Of a DNA stretch of 39,624 nucleotides, positions 24,497 through 33,694 are shown in pieces. The notes under the pieces were generated by a model. That model saw only the letters and a list, made by a program, of their open reading frames with translations, made no database searches and had not been told where the DNA came from. The stretch comes from RI-92 sp037384645 (lineage in GTDB: Bacteria > Pseudomonadota > Gammaproteobacteria > UBA6429 > Thiohalophilaceae): contig JARRNT010000010.1 in the NCBI GenBank assembly GCA_037384645.1, forward strand, positions 1 through 39,624, written 5' to 3'. Made by a program: the position numbers and the translations under genes. Positions within the stretch are counted from its first letter, which is position 1; the number at the start of each line of letters is the position of its first letter.

Positions 24497-24680
24497 CGAG
24501 CACAACTAGAACTCGCACAAGCAAGTTCAGGAAGTACTTGATGCATACCAGAACCAGCCCAGCTGGTTCTGGTAGCGCTCGATGAATCTTGCAGGGATTC
24601 TGGAGTGTATCACCAGGAGATTCCAACTGAAGCGAGTTCAAAGAACGCTAAGTGAACCCGAAGCGTTCTAAGTGTGGTCT
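24497..24680 (+). repeat. Array of linked palindromic repeat modules
   Basis: At least four short hairpins alternate with 16-17-base linkers: GAACTCG-AAGTTC, GAACCAGCC-AGCTGGTTC, a GGAAT-like module and GAGTTC/GAACGC/GAACCCGAAGCGTTC modules. Linkers are AGGAAGTACTTGATGCA (containing the palindrome AAGTACTT), GGTAGCGCTCGATGAA and AAGAACGCTAAGTGAA. In reverse it matches the start of the 1.7 kb block (GAACCAGC..GCTGGTCCTGGT). Confidence 0.7.
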
Positions 24681-24750
24681 ACTCCTATTATTGACGCTCC
24701 CGACTTTTACTGCTTGAATTTTTACTCTGATCCTAAATATTCTATTAACA

Positions 24751-24779
24751 AAAAGGGCCGCAGAAACTGCGGCCCTTTT
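24751..24779 (-). terminator. Rho-independent terminator of the large DsrE-like gene
   Basis: AAAAGGGCCGCAG and CTGCGGCCCTTTT form a perfect 13-bp stem with a three-base loop, followed on the minus strand by TTTTTGTTAA. It lies 21 bases after the stop codon of the minus-strand gene at 24801. Confidence 0.92.
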
Positions 24780-24800
24780 GACTTACTTCCGGCTTTGTTT

Positions 24801-25481
24801 TTATTGTCCGAGATCAATACCGCCTTCCTGGATGTAGGTATAGCCATTTCTTTCCAGCTGAACCAGGCGGGCGATAGCACCCTGGTCCACAAGCACGCCG
24901 GGATAAAGATCTGCTTGGGTTACTAGCGAACCGTCTGACATCATAGCTCCATGCATCATCATACCTTTCAGGGTCACACCGCACACTTCCAATTGCGTGT
25001 GGATGGGCGGAGAGGCATGGTTAAAGTCAAGGACTTGTTGCAGCAAGCCCGCTTCCGGAGAATCCGTGAAAGGCCAATGATCTTTTGACATGGCACTGCC
25101 ATGAAATATGCCAATCACGGAAATATTATTCGGGCTCAGGTTACCAATTTCAATCTGGTGTTGCAGGACTCGGCTCAACAGCACCATGTGATGTAGGCCA
25201 ACAGAACTGTTAGGATTTGTACTAGACTGGACCGGCGAATCCAGATTAAACACAACCTTGACCTTGCCATGATAATTGACCGGTACATCGACGCACACCT
25301 GGTTAACATTATCGGTAGGGTTGTTGGGAGCGATGACCAGCCATAGTGGCTGACAGGGACTGATGACACCAGTATTAATTGCTATGCCGTCATGGCCATG
25401 CGCGAAGGCGCTGGTGGCGCCAAAGAGTGCAAATACAAATAGAACGGTTCTAAATAAATATTGCGAGTTTTTATTTTTCAT
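24801..25481 (-). CDS. Secreted DsrE-like family protein
   Basis: The 226-residue protein has a signal peptide (LFRTVLFVFALFGATSAFA) and, after about residue 70, a DsrE-like domain whose cysteine lies in LEVCGVTLKGM. That matches EACGVAMKGM in the smaller DsrE-like protein at 22021, so the two are distant paralogues. The N-terminal half of the mature protein (from residue 22) is extra and contains a PLWLVIAPNN strand. GAGG lies six bases before the ATG at 25481; the longer frame to 25598 lacks such a site. A strong terminator follows. A periplasmic sulfur- or metal-related role is a family inference only. Confidence 0.75.
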   Translation of the reverse strand: MKNKNSQYLFRTVLFVFALFGATSAFAHGHDGIAINTGVISPCQPLWLVIAPNNPTDNVNQVCVDVPVNYHGKVKVVFNLDSPVQSSTNPNSSVGLHHMVLLSRVLQHQIEIGNLSPNNISVIGIFHGSAMSKDHWPFTDSPEAGLLQQVLDFNHASPPIHTQLEVCGVTLKGMMMHGAMMSDGSLVTQADLYPGVLVDQGAIARLVQLERNGYTYIQEGGIDLGQ

Positions 25482-26121
25482 GATGAACCTCGGATTGTTT
25501 GATTTGATTATCAGATGTAAAAAAGCTCCTTCCATTACTCTTTTATTGTGGTGCAACCTTTGAACCCGGAAACTTCTCTGCCTGATCCAAAGGGACAATC
25601 ATTCTATCCATGGAAATTAAAAATTCCAACCAAAAAAGAGATTTTGCGAAATACAAGTAAAACTAAAGTATCTACGTTCTCAAGCGTTCCTTTGCTTAGC
25701 TTTTTTTAGATAATCTCCATGTGCAATGTTGTTGAATTTCCTTAGCCAACTATTGTGAATACAGTTTTTACGTTGACCTCATCTTTTCTGCGGACTTTTA
25801 AGAAAAATAATTACCAGAAATTACAAACAATTCATAACATGAATGCTTTCAATAAGTAATTTTGTACCACTTGCCTCTAAGGAGCCTGTTATGTGAAGGG
25901 GTATCATTGCTTAAGCTACAGGGGATAGACCGCGAATCATTTAGCCACTCAGACATGGGCTAACCGGCCTTTCCAACGGTTATACAGCGATTCAGCATAT
26001 TAGCAATTTCTTGTTTTCCGTTATCTCAAACCTGGATACACAGCATGGGCCTTAATCAATTCTGTTTCCTGTCCTTAACCATTACGTCTGAAACTGGACC
26101 AGGATAATCAGGTTAGTGACA
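25482..26121. other. AT-rich spacer, no gene seen
   Basis: About 640 bases upstream of the DsrE-like gene and beyond the bactofilin-like gene end hold no supported gene. The part next to 25481 must contain the promoter for the minus-strand gene, but no clear -35/-10 pair could be assigned. Confidence 0.5.
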
Positions 26122-26160
26122 AAGGGGATGGAGGGATTAAATTGTATTCCCTCATCCCCT
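26122..26160. terminator. Hairpin of the GGAGGGAATA family
   Basis: AGGGGATGGAGGGA and TTCCCTCATCCCCT form an imperfect stem of about 14 bp around TTAAATTGTA, 50 bases after the stop of the minus-strand bactofilin-like gene. GTTATT follows. It resembles the hairpins at 15742-15766 and 19810-19864. Confidence 0.65.
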
Positions 26161-26210
26161 GTTATTCGCTTAGAAAAAATTGCTCTGTGGCCCTGATTTT
26201 TACTTTTCAC

Positions 26211-27341
26211 TTAAGTGGCTTTGTACTGTTGCCAGAACTGGTATTGCAGGGCACCGATGCCCATGACCGACAGCACAAACACCACCAAACTGCCCAGCAG
26301 CGGGATGAGTTGCACCAGGGCGAATAAGACGAACACAGCGAGCAATACGAGGATCGTCACGCCTTTACCGGCCTCGGGCTTTTTGAACAGCCGGCGTAGC
26401 ACCACATCGCTGACATAGATCACGCTGGTCAATCCACCGCTGACCACCATCAGCAGATAGGCTGCGGCCAACAGGATTCCCAGCAAAAAGCCCACGCCCA
26501 CGGAAAACAATATGAAGATCAGCAGCGGCGTCAACAGCAGCACCAGGAAGCCCAGTCCCAGGCTGGGCAAGGGCACCTTGCCGATATTCCGGGCGCTGGT
26601 GACACTGAAACGGGGAAACAGCAGATAATAGACAATGCCGGTCAGGATCAGACCCAGCGTGAACATCAGTCCGGCCAGCAGGGCGACCTTCGCCAGAGGC
26701 GCATGTTCTACTTCGGGCATGGGCAGGTATTTCACGTCACCCAGTATTTTTGCACCCTTGGCGATCTCCGGTGCATTGGGACTTTTTACACGCAACGGAC
26801 CATGGATAACGGCATCGCCCAGTATCTTCACCCGCTCGGCGGTAATCGTCACGGGACCGCCCACCTCACCGGCGATGATCACCTCCTGGCCTGCGACCTT
26901 AAGCTCCTTGCCGACCTTGCCCAGCACTTCAATCTGCCGCCCGGCCAACCAGGCCCAACTGCCCACTTTAGCCGAAGGACCTATGGTGACGGTCTCACCG
27001 GCGGCCACCATGTGATCCCCCACAGTCCCGTTGACCTGCACCTGCCGGCCGACCGCGCGAATATCGTCCAGCACATCGACATTGATGGTAACGGACTCAC
27101 CGGCACCCATGACATCGCCTGTCACCGCCCCATCAATAATCAGGCGCTGCCCAACGATGGTCACATCACCATTCACCGGCCCGAGGAGGTGGACATCCTG
27201 ACCGGCCGCATAGAAATCCCGATCGATTGGCCCACGCTTGAGGATAATCTGTCCGGTCTCCTGCGCCTGCAGGCTGAACGCTGCAAGCAGCATCAGAATA
27301 ATAAGACCCGCGGTGCTCAGCAAACGTGACGTGCGCATCAT
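26211..27341 (-). CDS. Membrane protein with bactofilin-like polymerising domain
   Basis: The 376-residue protein has a signal/anchor segment (GLIILMLLAAFSLQA) followed by about 190 residues of short beta-helix rungs (NGDVTIVGQRLIIDG, GDVMGAGESVTINV, GEVGGPVTITAERVKILGD), typical of the bactofilin-like polymer-forming fold. The C-terminal 170 residues hold about four hydrophobic helices. Such architecture suggests a membrane-linked periplasmic or cytoplasmic beta-helix; topology is uncertain. A purine-rich AGGGAGGGAAGGA precedes two adjacent ATG codons (27341 and 27338). It is monocistronic. Confidence 0.85.
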   Translation of the reverse strand: MMRTSRLLSTAGLIILMLLAAFSLQAQETGQIILKRGPIDRDFYAAGQDVHLLGPVNGDVTIVGQRLIIDGAVTGDVMGAGESVTINVDVLDDIRAVGRQVQVNGTVGDHMVAAGETVTIGPSAKVGSWAWLAGRQIEVLGKVGKELKVAGQEVIIAGEVGGPVTITAERVKILGDAVIHGPLRVKSPNAPEIAKGAKILGDVKYLPMPEVEHAPLAKVALLAGLMFTLGLILTGIVYYLLFPRFSVTSARNIGKVPLPSLGLGFLVLLLTPLLIFILFSVGVGFLLGILLAAAYLLMVVSGGLTSVIYVSDVVLRRLFKKPEAGKGVTILVLLAVFVLFALVQLIPLLGSLVVFVLSVMGIGALQYQFWQQYKAT

Positions 27342-27458
27342 TCCTTCCCTCCCTGGGCATTATGGGCTCAGATGACAGCTGATACTAAATTATAGTCGAA
27401 GGGAAAAATGAGGGAACACCTAAACCAGAAAACCGGTCAGTAACGGGTAAAGAGATTC

Positions 27459-27893
27459 TTACACCCAACGGTAGGCGAAGTTTGCATAGAATGAGGCAGC
27501 CACGGAAAAATAAAAGACCAATTGAGTGACAACCTCGACGTGAAATGGATTTAATTCACGGCCAGTAATGCGCTCGAGCACATCCGTAACAAATGATGGC
27601 ATTGTGCCCCCCGCAACCAGACGCTGACGGATTCGCGACTGTATATCCGTAAGCAGACAAAAACCGAAACCAAAGACCAGGCCCAGACCAAACCACGATA
27701 CCAGGGTGATAACGATCAGATACCAGTTGTACATTCGTGTCGCCTGGGGAATCCAGCCGACCACGATAGCCAGCATAAAGCATATATGAAACAAATATAG
27801 GACTCGATCGGCGACGAGCAACACGGCGCGTGTCAAACCCGTGGCCAGTGGCGGTGTCTGGATATCAGGATTTTGCAAGGATTGCATCGGCAT
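27459..27893 (-). CDS. DUF2784-like small membrane protein
   Basis: The 144-residue protein has about four hydrophobic helices (VADRVLYLFHICFMLAIVVG, then NWYLIVITLVSWFGLGLVFG and a C-terminal FYFSVAASFYANFAY). The central CLLTDIQSRIRQRL stretch resembles the C-x-LT-x-(L/I)-(E/Q) signature of DUF2784. It overlaps the 3' end of the aminotransferase gene by 29 bases, so translation is coupled and it is the last gene of the GlpD-DegT operon. Function is unknown. Confidence 0.75.
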   Translation of the reverse strand: MPMQSLQNPDIQTPPLATGLTRAVLLVADRVLYLFHICFMLAIVVGWIPQATRMYNWYLIVITLVSWFGLGLVFGFGFCLLTDIQSRIRQRLVAGGTMPSFVTDVLERITGRELNPFHVEVVTQLVFYFSVAASFYANFAYRWV

Positions 27894-29118
27894 GTGTCAC
27901 GACCTTCTCAAAAGCGTGTGCATACTGCTCCAGTAGAGCATGCTCCGCGTTTGGAAATGCCGGCAGCTTGATCATGGTGTCGTTGACGCGCTCAGTAACA
28001 GGCAGGCTGACCCGGGCATAGTCCGGTAAGTCGTCACGATCACAGCGCAGGATCCGGCGGTAGTGGCCCTCGGTAAAAAATGGTTGTTGATGCAGTAGCG
28101 GATAACGTGGCACACCTATCTCACAACCTTCGGACTGCAGGGCCTCGATCAACTTATTTATCGGCAGGGAAATATGTTCCGGTTTCGCTCTTACCAGGAA
28201 TTCAAAATAGGTACGTTCGATATGGGCAGGCGGAAGAAAGGTGTCAAATCCCAGCGACGCAAGCTTCCGCGACAGAAATTGCAGATTACCGTTTCGCTGC
28301 CGATTGCGCTCGGGCAAGTGTTTTAACTGCACTCGCGCCAGCGCGGCCGACATTGGGGCAATTCGCGTCTTGATACCGAAGCTGGTGGCGGCAAAGCGTC
28401 GTGCCGGCGTCTCCAGTTCAATGATGCGTGTAATATCCCCCAGACAGGTCGCACGTTCATATAACGCGTAGTCATCGGTCAGTAGAACCCCGCCTTCCCC
28501 GCCGGGCGCCAGTTTGTCACCCTGCAGACTGAATACGGACAGGTCACCCAGCGCGCCACAGGGTTGCTGATTCCATTTTGCTCCATGGGCATGCGAGGCA
28601 TCCTCGATAACGCGCAGTCCATGCCGGCGCGCAATTTCGCCGATCTCTGACATCCTGCACGGCATACCCCACAGGTGCACGACCACAATGGCGCGCGTCC
28701 TGTCCGTGATCCTGCGTTCGATATCTTCCGGGTCCGGTCCCAGTCGTTCCGGCTCACTTTCACAGAACACAGGCACGGCACCCACCCACAACATGGGTAA
28801 TGCCGAGGCCCAGAACGTGGCCGACGGCACGATGACTTCATCCCCCGGCTGCAGATCCAACGCAAAGAACGCCGCCAGTAGCGCTGCCGTGCCATTACAA
28901 TGTGCCAGCGCGTACTTGCGCCCCGTTAAGGCACGATAATCCTGTTCCAGCTCACGAATCACGGGATGCGTGGAAATGTTGCCGTCGCGCATCACCTGCA
29001 GTACCGCGTCTTCATCCTCCTGTGTCAGTACTGGCCAACGATTCGCTGTGGCCTGATCCAGTGTTACTGCTGGCACCCCACCCAGTATTGCCGGTAGTGT
29101 AATATTCTCGGTATCCAT
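27865..29118 (-). CDS. DegT/DnrJ/EryC1/StrS-family aminotransferase
   Basis: The 417-residue PLP-dependent enzyme has the family's fold-type I pattern: HCNGTAALLAAFFAL, the EDASHAHGA motif with the cofactor-binding D, and the PLP lysine in FSLQGDKLAPGGEGG. Members usually aminate keto-sugars for surface polysaccharides or antibiotics. AAGGAGG lies six bases upstream of the ATG. It is 15 bases downstream of a GlpD-like dehydrogenase, which may supply its keto substrate, and overlaps the downstream DUF2784-like gene. No other sugar-nucleotide genes are nearby, so the product is unknown. Confidence 0.92.
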   Translation of the reverse strand: MDTENITLPAILGGVPAVTLDQATANRWPVLTQEDEDAVLQVMRDGNISTHPVIRELEQDYRALTGRKYALAHCNGTAALLAAFFALDLQPGDEVIVPSATFWASALPMLWVGAVPVFCESEPERLGPDPEDIERRITDRTRAIVVVHLWGMPCRMSEIGEIARRHGLRVIEDASHAHGAKWNQQPCGALGDLSVFSLQGDKLAPGGEGGVLLTDDYALYERATCLGDITRIIELETPARRFAATSFGIKTRIAPMSAALARVQLKHLPERNRQRNGNLQFLSRKLASLGFDTFLPPAHIERTYFEFLVRAKPEHISLPINKLIEALQSEGCEIGVPRYPLLHQQPFFTEGHYRRILRCDRDDLPDYARVSLPVTERVNDTMIKLPAFPNAEHALLEQYAHAFEKVVTHADAILAKS

Positions 29119-29133
29119 GCTAACCTCCTTGGC

Positions 29134-30639
29134 TTAGTCCGGACACAACAGCCGGTCGAAATTTTCCGCCACGGCTGAGCGATATGCAGACAGCTGCCGA
29201 GCCGCCGCCTCGCGGTCACCTTCGCAGAGATCCAGTGCAATGCGCTCCAGATGCGCAAGATTTTCATCATTGTAGCCCAGCCCTTCCCGCGGCAGCCACT
29301 GTGCAATATTGGTACGGCGTCGTAGATAGTCCGGCAGAGTATGGCAGAACTCGTGTCGATGGCTCCAACGTGCGGCGGGCACGGACACGTCCAGGCCAGG
29401 GAACGAATCCATTTCGATCTCAGTTTGCAGACCATGCGACACCCCGTTGATGCGAGGCGGCGCCATATGCTGCCGGGGCAGGTGCGCATAAATATCCTTC
29501 GCCGCATCGACACAATTCGTCAGCTTGCCACCATAGAATGAAAGCCAGGGCAGTTCCGGATCGACGAACTGGCGATGTCGACGCGAAATATCCAGCGGGT
29601 AGACATCCTTGTGAAAAGTTGAGGGAACGACCAGTGGCCGAATACCGCAACGCAGCGACACGATATCGCCTCTACCCGGTGGCTGCTCCAATGTATCTTG
29701 CGCATGGTCAAGTAGAAAGTTGATATCGTCCCGGTTGACGCGATATCCATCAGCAATATTATCTACCCGTGTTTCCGTTGGACCCCACAGGGATATCGGT
29801 CCCCAGGGAAGCAGCGTCAACACATCTCCGTGTTCACCCATTTCAAATACGAGCGGTGACTGGTGTTCTGGCGGTCGGGCAATCCCCAGGTAGACCCCCT
29901 TACTCAGCATATGCTTAACCGGTGTCTTGATACCAAAAATTCGATTGACCTCATCCACCCACACACCGGCACAATTGACCACAACCCGTGCCCGTGCGGT
30001 CATCTCGTTCTCCCCCAGGGTATCTTTCAGATGCAGGTTCCAGCGCCGGTCATGACGATTAAAGCTGCCTCCAGTCACCGCGCAGTAGTTAAGCGGGATC
30101 TGTTCTTCATTCTGGTGCGGGGTAATCCAGTGCAGCACGAAGCGCGCATCGGAATTCCGCAACACACCCTCTTCAAAGCAAAGGGACTCGGGTTGATTAC
30201 GTGACCGGATCAAACGGCGTTCGGCGAATTTTTGCTGCCGCGACGGCAGCCGCCGGTTGAACAGCCCCATGGCCCAGTAAAAATAAAGCGCGGCTTCGAC
30301 GAGGTATGCGCTTCGTCCACCTTTGTCTGCCGGGATATAGCGGATGGATTCCGGCCTGACCCAATCTGCACGTGATCGAATCATCGCATCACGAGCCTGC
30401 GAAAAGCGAAATACGGCGCGTAAATCCAGGTTGCGTAAATATAACAACCCGCCCCACACGAGCATGCCGGAGGATTGGCTGCTGGCGGCAGCGAAGTCTG
30501 CCTGATCGGTCAGGAGTACTCGATGGCCGCGCTGGCACAGGTAATGGTACAGGGACGCGCCGGTAATGCCACCACCGATAATCGCCACATCGAATTCTGC
30601 TGCGCCCGCCTGATTCCAAAACTGTTGTCGCAACCTCAC
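29134..30639 (-). CDS. GlpD-like FAD-dependent dehydrogenase (DAO family)
   Basis: The 501-residue flavoprotein starts with the dinucleotide fold DVAIIGGGITGASLYHYLCQ and the FAD site DFAAASSQSSGMLVWGGLLYL, as in aerobic glycerol-3-phosphate dehydrogenase. Further family motifs are VVVNCAGVWVDEV, GPTET, YGGKLTN and a C-terminal LRRRT. GlpD oxidises glycerol 3-phosphate to dihydroxyacetone phosphate, passing electrons to quinone. The frame starts with GTG at 30639, preceded by GGAAGGGGG. Pairing with a DegT aminotransferase, without glpF, glpK or glpR, suggests a specialised pathway rather than glycerol catabolism; a related hydroxy acid substrate is possible. Confidence 0.87.
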   Translation of the reverse strand: MRLRQQFWNQAGAAEFDVAIIGGGITGASLYHYLCQRGHRVLLTDQADFAAASSQSSGMLVWGGLLYLRNLDLRAVFRFSQARDAMIRSRADWVRPESIRYIPADKGGRSAYLVEAALYFYWAMGLFNRRLPSRQQKFAERRLIRSRNQPESLCFEEGVLRNSDARFVLHWITPHQNEEQIPLNYCAVTGGSFNRHDRRWNLHLKDTLGENEMTARARVVVNCAGVWVDEVNRIFGIKTPVKHMLSKGVYLGIARPPEHQSPLVFEMGEHGDVLTLLPWGPISLWGPTETRVDNIADGYRVNRDDINFLLDHAQDTLEQPPGRGDIVSLRCGIRPLVVPSTFHKDVYPLDISRRHRQFVDPELPWLSFYGGKLTNCVDAAKDIYAHLPRQHMAPPRINGVSHGLQTEIEMDSFPGLDVSVPAARWSHRHEFCHTLPDYLRRRTNIAQWLPREGLGYNDENLAHLERIALDLCEGDREAAARQLSAYRSAVAENFDRLLCPD

Positions 30640-30854
30640 GTCCCCCTTCCGGAAAATATAGAGTTAGACAAGAAAATTTTTCTTATATTTAATAGTAGAA
30701 CAAATAATTATCAAGGATTCGCTAGCGCATCTAGATCGCCTGACTTTTTGTACTCCAATGCAGATTTCATCCACATGAGATTGATCAGGATCAGGGTCTC
30801 AAACCATGAATTCTGAGTATTTTATGGTGTTTGGCCAGATAAGGAATTGCTCAT

Positions 30855-31160
30855 ATGCCCAATGAACTCGACCCAATCATCGACCAATGGTACTTCCATG
30901 AGGATAAGGGCCAGCGGTTTTTTGTCACAGCAGTTAATGACGAAGCAGAGACCGTTGAGGTCCAGCATTTTGATGGCGACATCGAAGAATTCTCGCTGGA
31001 TGAATGGCATGAACTCGACATCGAATTGTCTGAAGAACCCGAAAACTGGTCAGGTGCGCTCGATATTGGCGAACAGGATGATTATGGCACCGAGGTCTCG
31101 GATACCACGGCGGACGACTGGAATGAGCCAGGGCAGAACTCTCATGATGAAAAGAAATAA
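30855..31160 (+). CDS. DUF6763-like small acidic protein
   Basis: The 101-residue protein is very acidic. Its first 60 residues (DQWYFHEDKGQRFFVTAVND, then VEVQHFDGDIEEFSLDEWHEL) form a small beta fold seen in many gammaproteobacterial conserved proteins (DUF6763); the tail is disordered and rich in D and E. AAGGA lies nine bases before the ATG. It is monocistronic. The family has no known function. Confidence 0.82.
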   Translation: MPNELDPIIDQWYFHEDKGQRFFVTAVNDEAETVEVQHFDGDIEEFSLDEWHELDIELSEEPENWSGALDIGEQDDYGTEVSDTTADDWNEPGQNSHDEKK

Positions 31161-31709
31161 AGCCAAAGCGCTAATCTTAAGTGCCAGGTAGAAAAAAGCC
31201 GGATATGTACATCCGTACACGTCAGGTCCAGAAATCCTGTTCTCGGCCATGCCAAGGGTCACACCAGCTGTCGAGGCCTGGTTGTTTTTACTTGTCTGGA
31301 TTACGGGCGGGCATTGTCATTCGGCCTCTTTAGCGTTTTTACTCAGATCCCGAATATTTAATCATTGGATATCCTGGCCTGGCTCCCCTTGCCCCGCCTG
31401 GCGAGGGTCAAGCGGTGCTGGTTGCTGGGGAAAAGAGATTGTGGAATCGGGTCAGGATCATACGGGACTTCGGCTGAGCCCGCACCGCGGGCAAAGCGAG
31501 TGTTATGGGTAGCCAGGCGATCAGCCGGGCTATGCAGTTCAATGAACTTCATAACATGTGATTATGCCAACCAAAAACGGTACTAATTTAATATCTGGCA
31601 AAATCTCATCTATTATTATTAGAGTGTTCGAGGTTAGCGTAAATAGCTTGAAGCCCTGCTATTTGACCGACGTCATAATGGTCCATCGACTAAACCAGGT
31701 AGAAAGAAC
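31161..31709. other. Spacer with dispersed-repeat relics
   Basis: No gene is seen. GGGCATTGTCATTCGGCC and the following TTTTTACTCAGATCCCGAATATTT (31310-31360) match the 1.48 kb repeat and the short TTTTACTCTG motif family. Confidence 0.55.
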
Positions 31710-32225
31710 ATGGAATATTCTCTCACGATCCAGCAGTTGGCGGAATTTTTTATTGCGGGTCTGCTGGCGCTTGTGGTCGGCAGCCTGGGGGAATATGTCG
31801 TCCATCGGCTGATGCATGTCCGCCTCGTGTTGGGCCAGAAGCATCTGGAGCATCACAAGGAGGGGACTGGTCAGGGCTGGTGGGGAGAATTCCTGGATTA
31901 CTTTTTACCGACATTGCCGGTCATATGGCTCGGGTTTCTATTTTCAATACCGGCCGGCCTTGGCTGGCTGTTCGGTATTTTTTCCTACGCCTGCATTGCA
32001 GCCTACGCGCATCAGCTACAACACGACAATCCGGACCTGGTTTTCTGGCTGAAGAAACCGGTCCACCACCTGCACCATAAGCACAAAATGTGGCACAACA
32101 ACTTCGGTATCACACTCAGCCTGTGGGATAAGGTATTCGGGACCTACAAGAATATCGACTGGGAACCGGAAAAAGACCGCAGCCATTATCGCCTGGCAGA
32201 CTATTTCAGGATCCGCTGGTTCTGA
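31710..32225 (+). CDS. Fatty acid hydroxylase/sterol desaturase superfamily membrane protein
   Basis: The 171-residue inner-membrane protein carries the histidine boxes of the diiron hydroxylase superfamily: HRLMH (about 32-36), HLEHH (45-49), HQLQH (about 101-105) and HHLHHKHKMWHNNFG near 118-132. These ligate two irons that hydroxylate or desaturate lipids. About three to four hydrophobic helices lie between the boxes. It is shorter than the typical 200-300-residue members but has all boxes. The Shine-Dalgarno is weak (AGAAAGA). It is convergent with the AEC transporter gene. The lipid substrate is unknown. Confidence 0.88.
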   Translation: MEYSLTIQQLAEFFIAGLLALVVGSLGEYVVHRLMHVRLVLGQKHLEHHKEGTGQGWWGEFLDYFLPTLPVIWLGFLFSIPAGLGWLFGIFSYACIAAYAHQLQHDNPDLVFWLKKPVHHLHHKHKMWHNNFGITLSLWDKVFGTYKNIDWEPEKDRSHYRLADYFRIRWF

Positions 32226-32307
32226 ACGAATCCCAACACATCAGGTGGCAGTACAGGGGTCCAGTGTAAAGAGGGCGAGACCCAAAATATTAATTACAAC
32301 GATTTTA

Positions 32308-33183
32308 TTACTTCAATGCCAGGGCAAGTGCCAGCGGCATAACCACCAGGCTCCCAAGATTTGCCAGCATCACGATAGATGCCACTTTGTCTGGCTCCTG
32401 TTGATACTGTTCGGCCACCAGGTAGTTGAGTACGGCTGGTGGCAGTGCCCCGAAAATAATTAACAGGCTGTGTTGCAGGGGCGGCAGATCAAGAACTGAA
32501 AGAATCAGCCAGGCCATGAGCATCCCGCTGGCCGGACAGAGCACGGCACCGGAGGCGCCCAGGTGCCAGTCGCGTAAGCTGATGTCGGTCAGTCGAACAC
32601 CCAGAGAAAACAGTAGCAACGGAATGGCGACATCGCCCAGCATCTTGATCATGACATACAAGGGTTCCCACAACGGCAGCTTGAAACCACCCACCAGCAG
32701 CCCGAATATCGTTGCCAGAATCATCGGCATCTGCAGAAGATTAAACAGATGCAGTCGCCGATCGAGCATGTAAATTCCCAGGGTAAAATGCAGCAGCATC
32801 TCAACGATAAACAGCACCACGGCGGCGGGCACCGCCGCCTTACCGAAGGCCAGTAGGGCCAGCGGCAAGCCCATGTTACCGGAGTTATTAAACATCATTG
32901 GAGGCAGGAACGTTTTCTTATCGACTTTCAGCAGGCGGGCGAACGGCCAGACCAACAGACCTGAACCCAGAATGACCAGTGCCCCAGCCAGTGCCAGTTC
33001 GGAATAACGGGTTATATCAAATGACTTGCTGGCCAGCGCGGCGAATACCAGGGAAGGGACGAACAGATCCATGTTCAACCGGTTCACGATGCTCATGTCC
33101 GGTCGCTTGGAACGCCCATAAAAATAACCGACCCCGGCAATGGCAAAAACGGGAAAGATAATGGAGATAATCTTTAGAAGCAT
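32308..33183 (-). CDS. AEC-family (auxin efflux carrier) transporter
   Basis: The 291-residue inner-membrane protein shows ten hydrophobic segments in two inverted halves, typical of the bile/arsenite/riboflavin-related AEC fold. Family marks are LNMDLFVPSLVFAAL, FNNSGNMGLPLAL in the first broken helix and GALPPAVLNYLVAEQY in the second. AEC carriers export or import small organic anions such as malate or malonate; the substrate is unknown. The ATG at 33183 lacks a strong Shine-Dalgarno. It is not in an operon. Confidence 0.92.
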   Translation of the reverse strand: MLLKIISIIFPVFAIAGVGYFYGRSKRPDMSIVNRLNMDLFVPSLVFAALASKSFDITRYSELALAGALVILGSGLLVWPFARLLKVDKKTFLPPMMFNNSGNMGLPLALLAFGKAAVPAAVVLFIVEMLLHFTLGIYMLDRRLHLFNLLQMPMILATIFGLLVGGFKLPLWEPLYVMIKMLGDVAIPLLLFSLGVRLTDISLRDWHLGASGAVLCPASGMLMAWLILSVLDLPPLQHSLLIIFGALPPAVLNYLVAEQYQQEPDKVASIVMLANLGSLVVMPLALALALK

Positions 33184-33694
33184 GGCCTATTGTCCCGACG
33201 AAGAAAACAACATTCAATGCGATCCTGATGAAAAACAAGATCTGCTCTTTATTGTGGCTGGATTACCAGCCGTCTTATTCATCGTTTCAGGTATTAAAAT
33301 TACATCCGGCCGTCCCTTTTTTACTGGAGGACTTAGTGTTTTCACTCCCGGCTCTGGCTTCCGCGGTAACCCGATTGCTGTTCCCGACGCAATGCTATCT
33401 CTTCCATGGCCCAGGCCAGTCTCGCGACCGCTGGTCTCACCGCTTCCCTCCAGTCATGACGCCAGATATTAGATTACTGACCAATTCCATAAATATGTCT
33501 GCTCTCTCCTATCGACTTTTATCTATAGATGCATCAGTGCTCATGCCTAAATATTGATAAGACGCTGCCAGGTGTATTAAGGATAATACCCGAGCAATTT
33601 AATCATATATTAATAATATCAGGAAGCGCATTTATTTATTGTGGTACAGCACGCCACCCCTATTCGAATTGATCTATATAAGCGAGGATAAACA
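33184..33694. other. Spacer with a mosaic repeat
   Basis: No gene is visible. Positions 33335-33475 carry CCCGATTGCTGTTCCCGACG (as at 1541) and CCAGGCCAGTCTC, GACCGCTGGTCTCACCG and GTCATGACGCCAGATATT, which relate it to the elements at 23914 and 38016. The 5' end of the RbcS-like gene follows. Confidence 0.55.

Noticed and set aside
24497..24680. CRISPR-like array
   Set aside because: Units are not identical, linkers are palindromic and related to one another rather than unique spacers, and no cas gene is present.
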